From Bacillaceae bacterium UBA7792 (GTDB taxonomy: Bacteria > Bacillota > Bacilli > Bacillales > Cytobacillaceae), in contig DLCS01000095.1 of NCBI GenBank assembly GCA_002480735.1, positions 1-7,279 on the forward strand: a stretch of 7,279 nt of DNA. Direction: 5' to 3'. The notes below the pieces were generated by a model. The model made no database searches. It had not been told where the DNA came from and was given only the letters and a program-made list of their open reading frames with translations. Below are positions 7,276 through 7,279 of the stretch, in pieces (within the stretch, counting starts at the first letter, position 1; each line of letters starts with the position of its first letter). A program made the position numbers and the translations under genes.

Positions 7276-7279
7276 TTAG

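Overview
The window carries the conserved secretion, ribosome and chromosome gene cluster of a low-GC Gram-positive bacterium, on the minus strand throughout. Reading in the direction of transcription (right to left), the order is smc (3' part), ftsY, ylxM, ffh, rpsP, khpA (ylqC), ylqD, rimM and trmD (5' part). This is the order known from Bacillus subtilis and relatives. Protein sequences, AGGAGG-type ribosome binding sites and sigma-A-like promoters all point to Bacillaceae. I cannot name the genus.

Layout from right to left. Positions 7275-5110 hold the hinge, second coiled-coil arm and C-terminal ATPase half of Smc. FtsY, the SRP receptor, follows at 5097-4093. A 190-bp gap (3903-4092) holds a cluster of hairpins, possibly a dispersed repeat that reaches into the ftsY 3' end, and then a TTGACA promoter. 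YlxM and Ffh (3902-2190) complete the SRP protein set. The next gap (2096-2189) has an extended -10 promoter driving rpsP (ribosomal protein S16) and khpA. An intrinsic terminator lies between khpA and ylqD (1537-1562). Then come ylqD, rimM and trmD, with trmD running off the left end.

Together the genes serve co-translational protein targeting (Ffh, FtsY, YlxM), 30S assembly (S16, RimM), tRNA m1G37 modification (TrmD), RNA binding (KhpA) and chromosome organisation (Smc). Within each transcription unit the junctions are tight: the stop codon usually lies inside the next gene's Shine-Dalgarno sequence, or overlaps its start. The looser junctions are the three with a promoter, terminator or hairpin element.

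The content is ordinary core genome, and I see no undescribed multi-gene system. The points that stand out are an in-frame TAG at codon 47 of trmD, an in-frame TAA in smc at the extreme right edge, and the hairpin-rich element at the ftsY 3' end. Two stops in two normally essential genes could mean base-calling or assembly error. A real mutation cannot be excluded from sequence alone.
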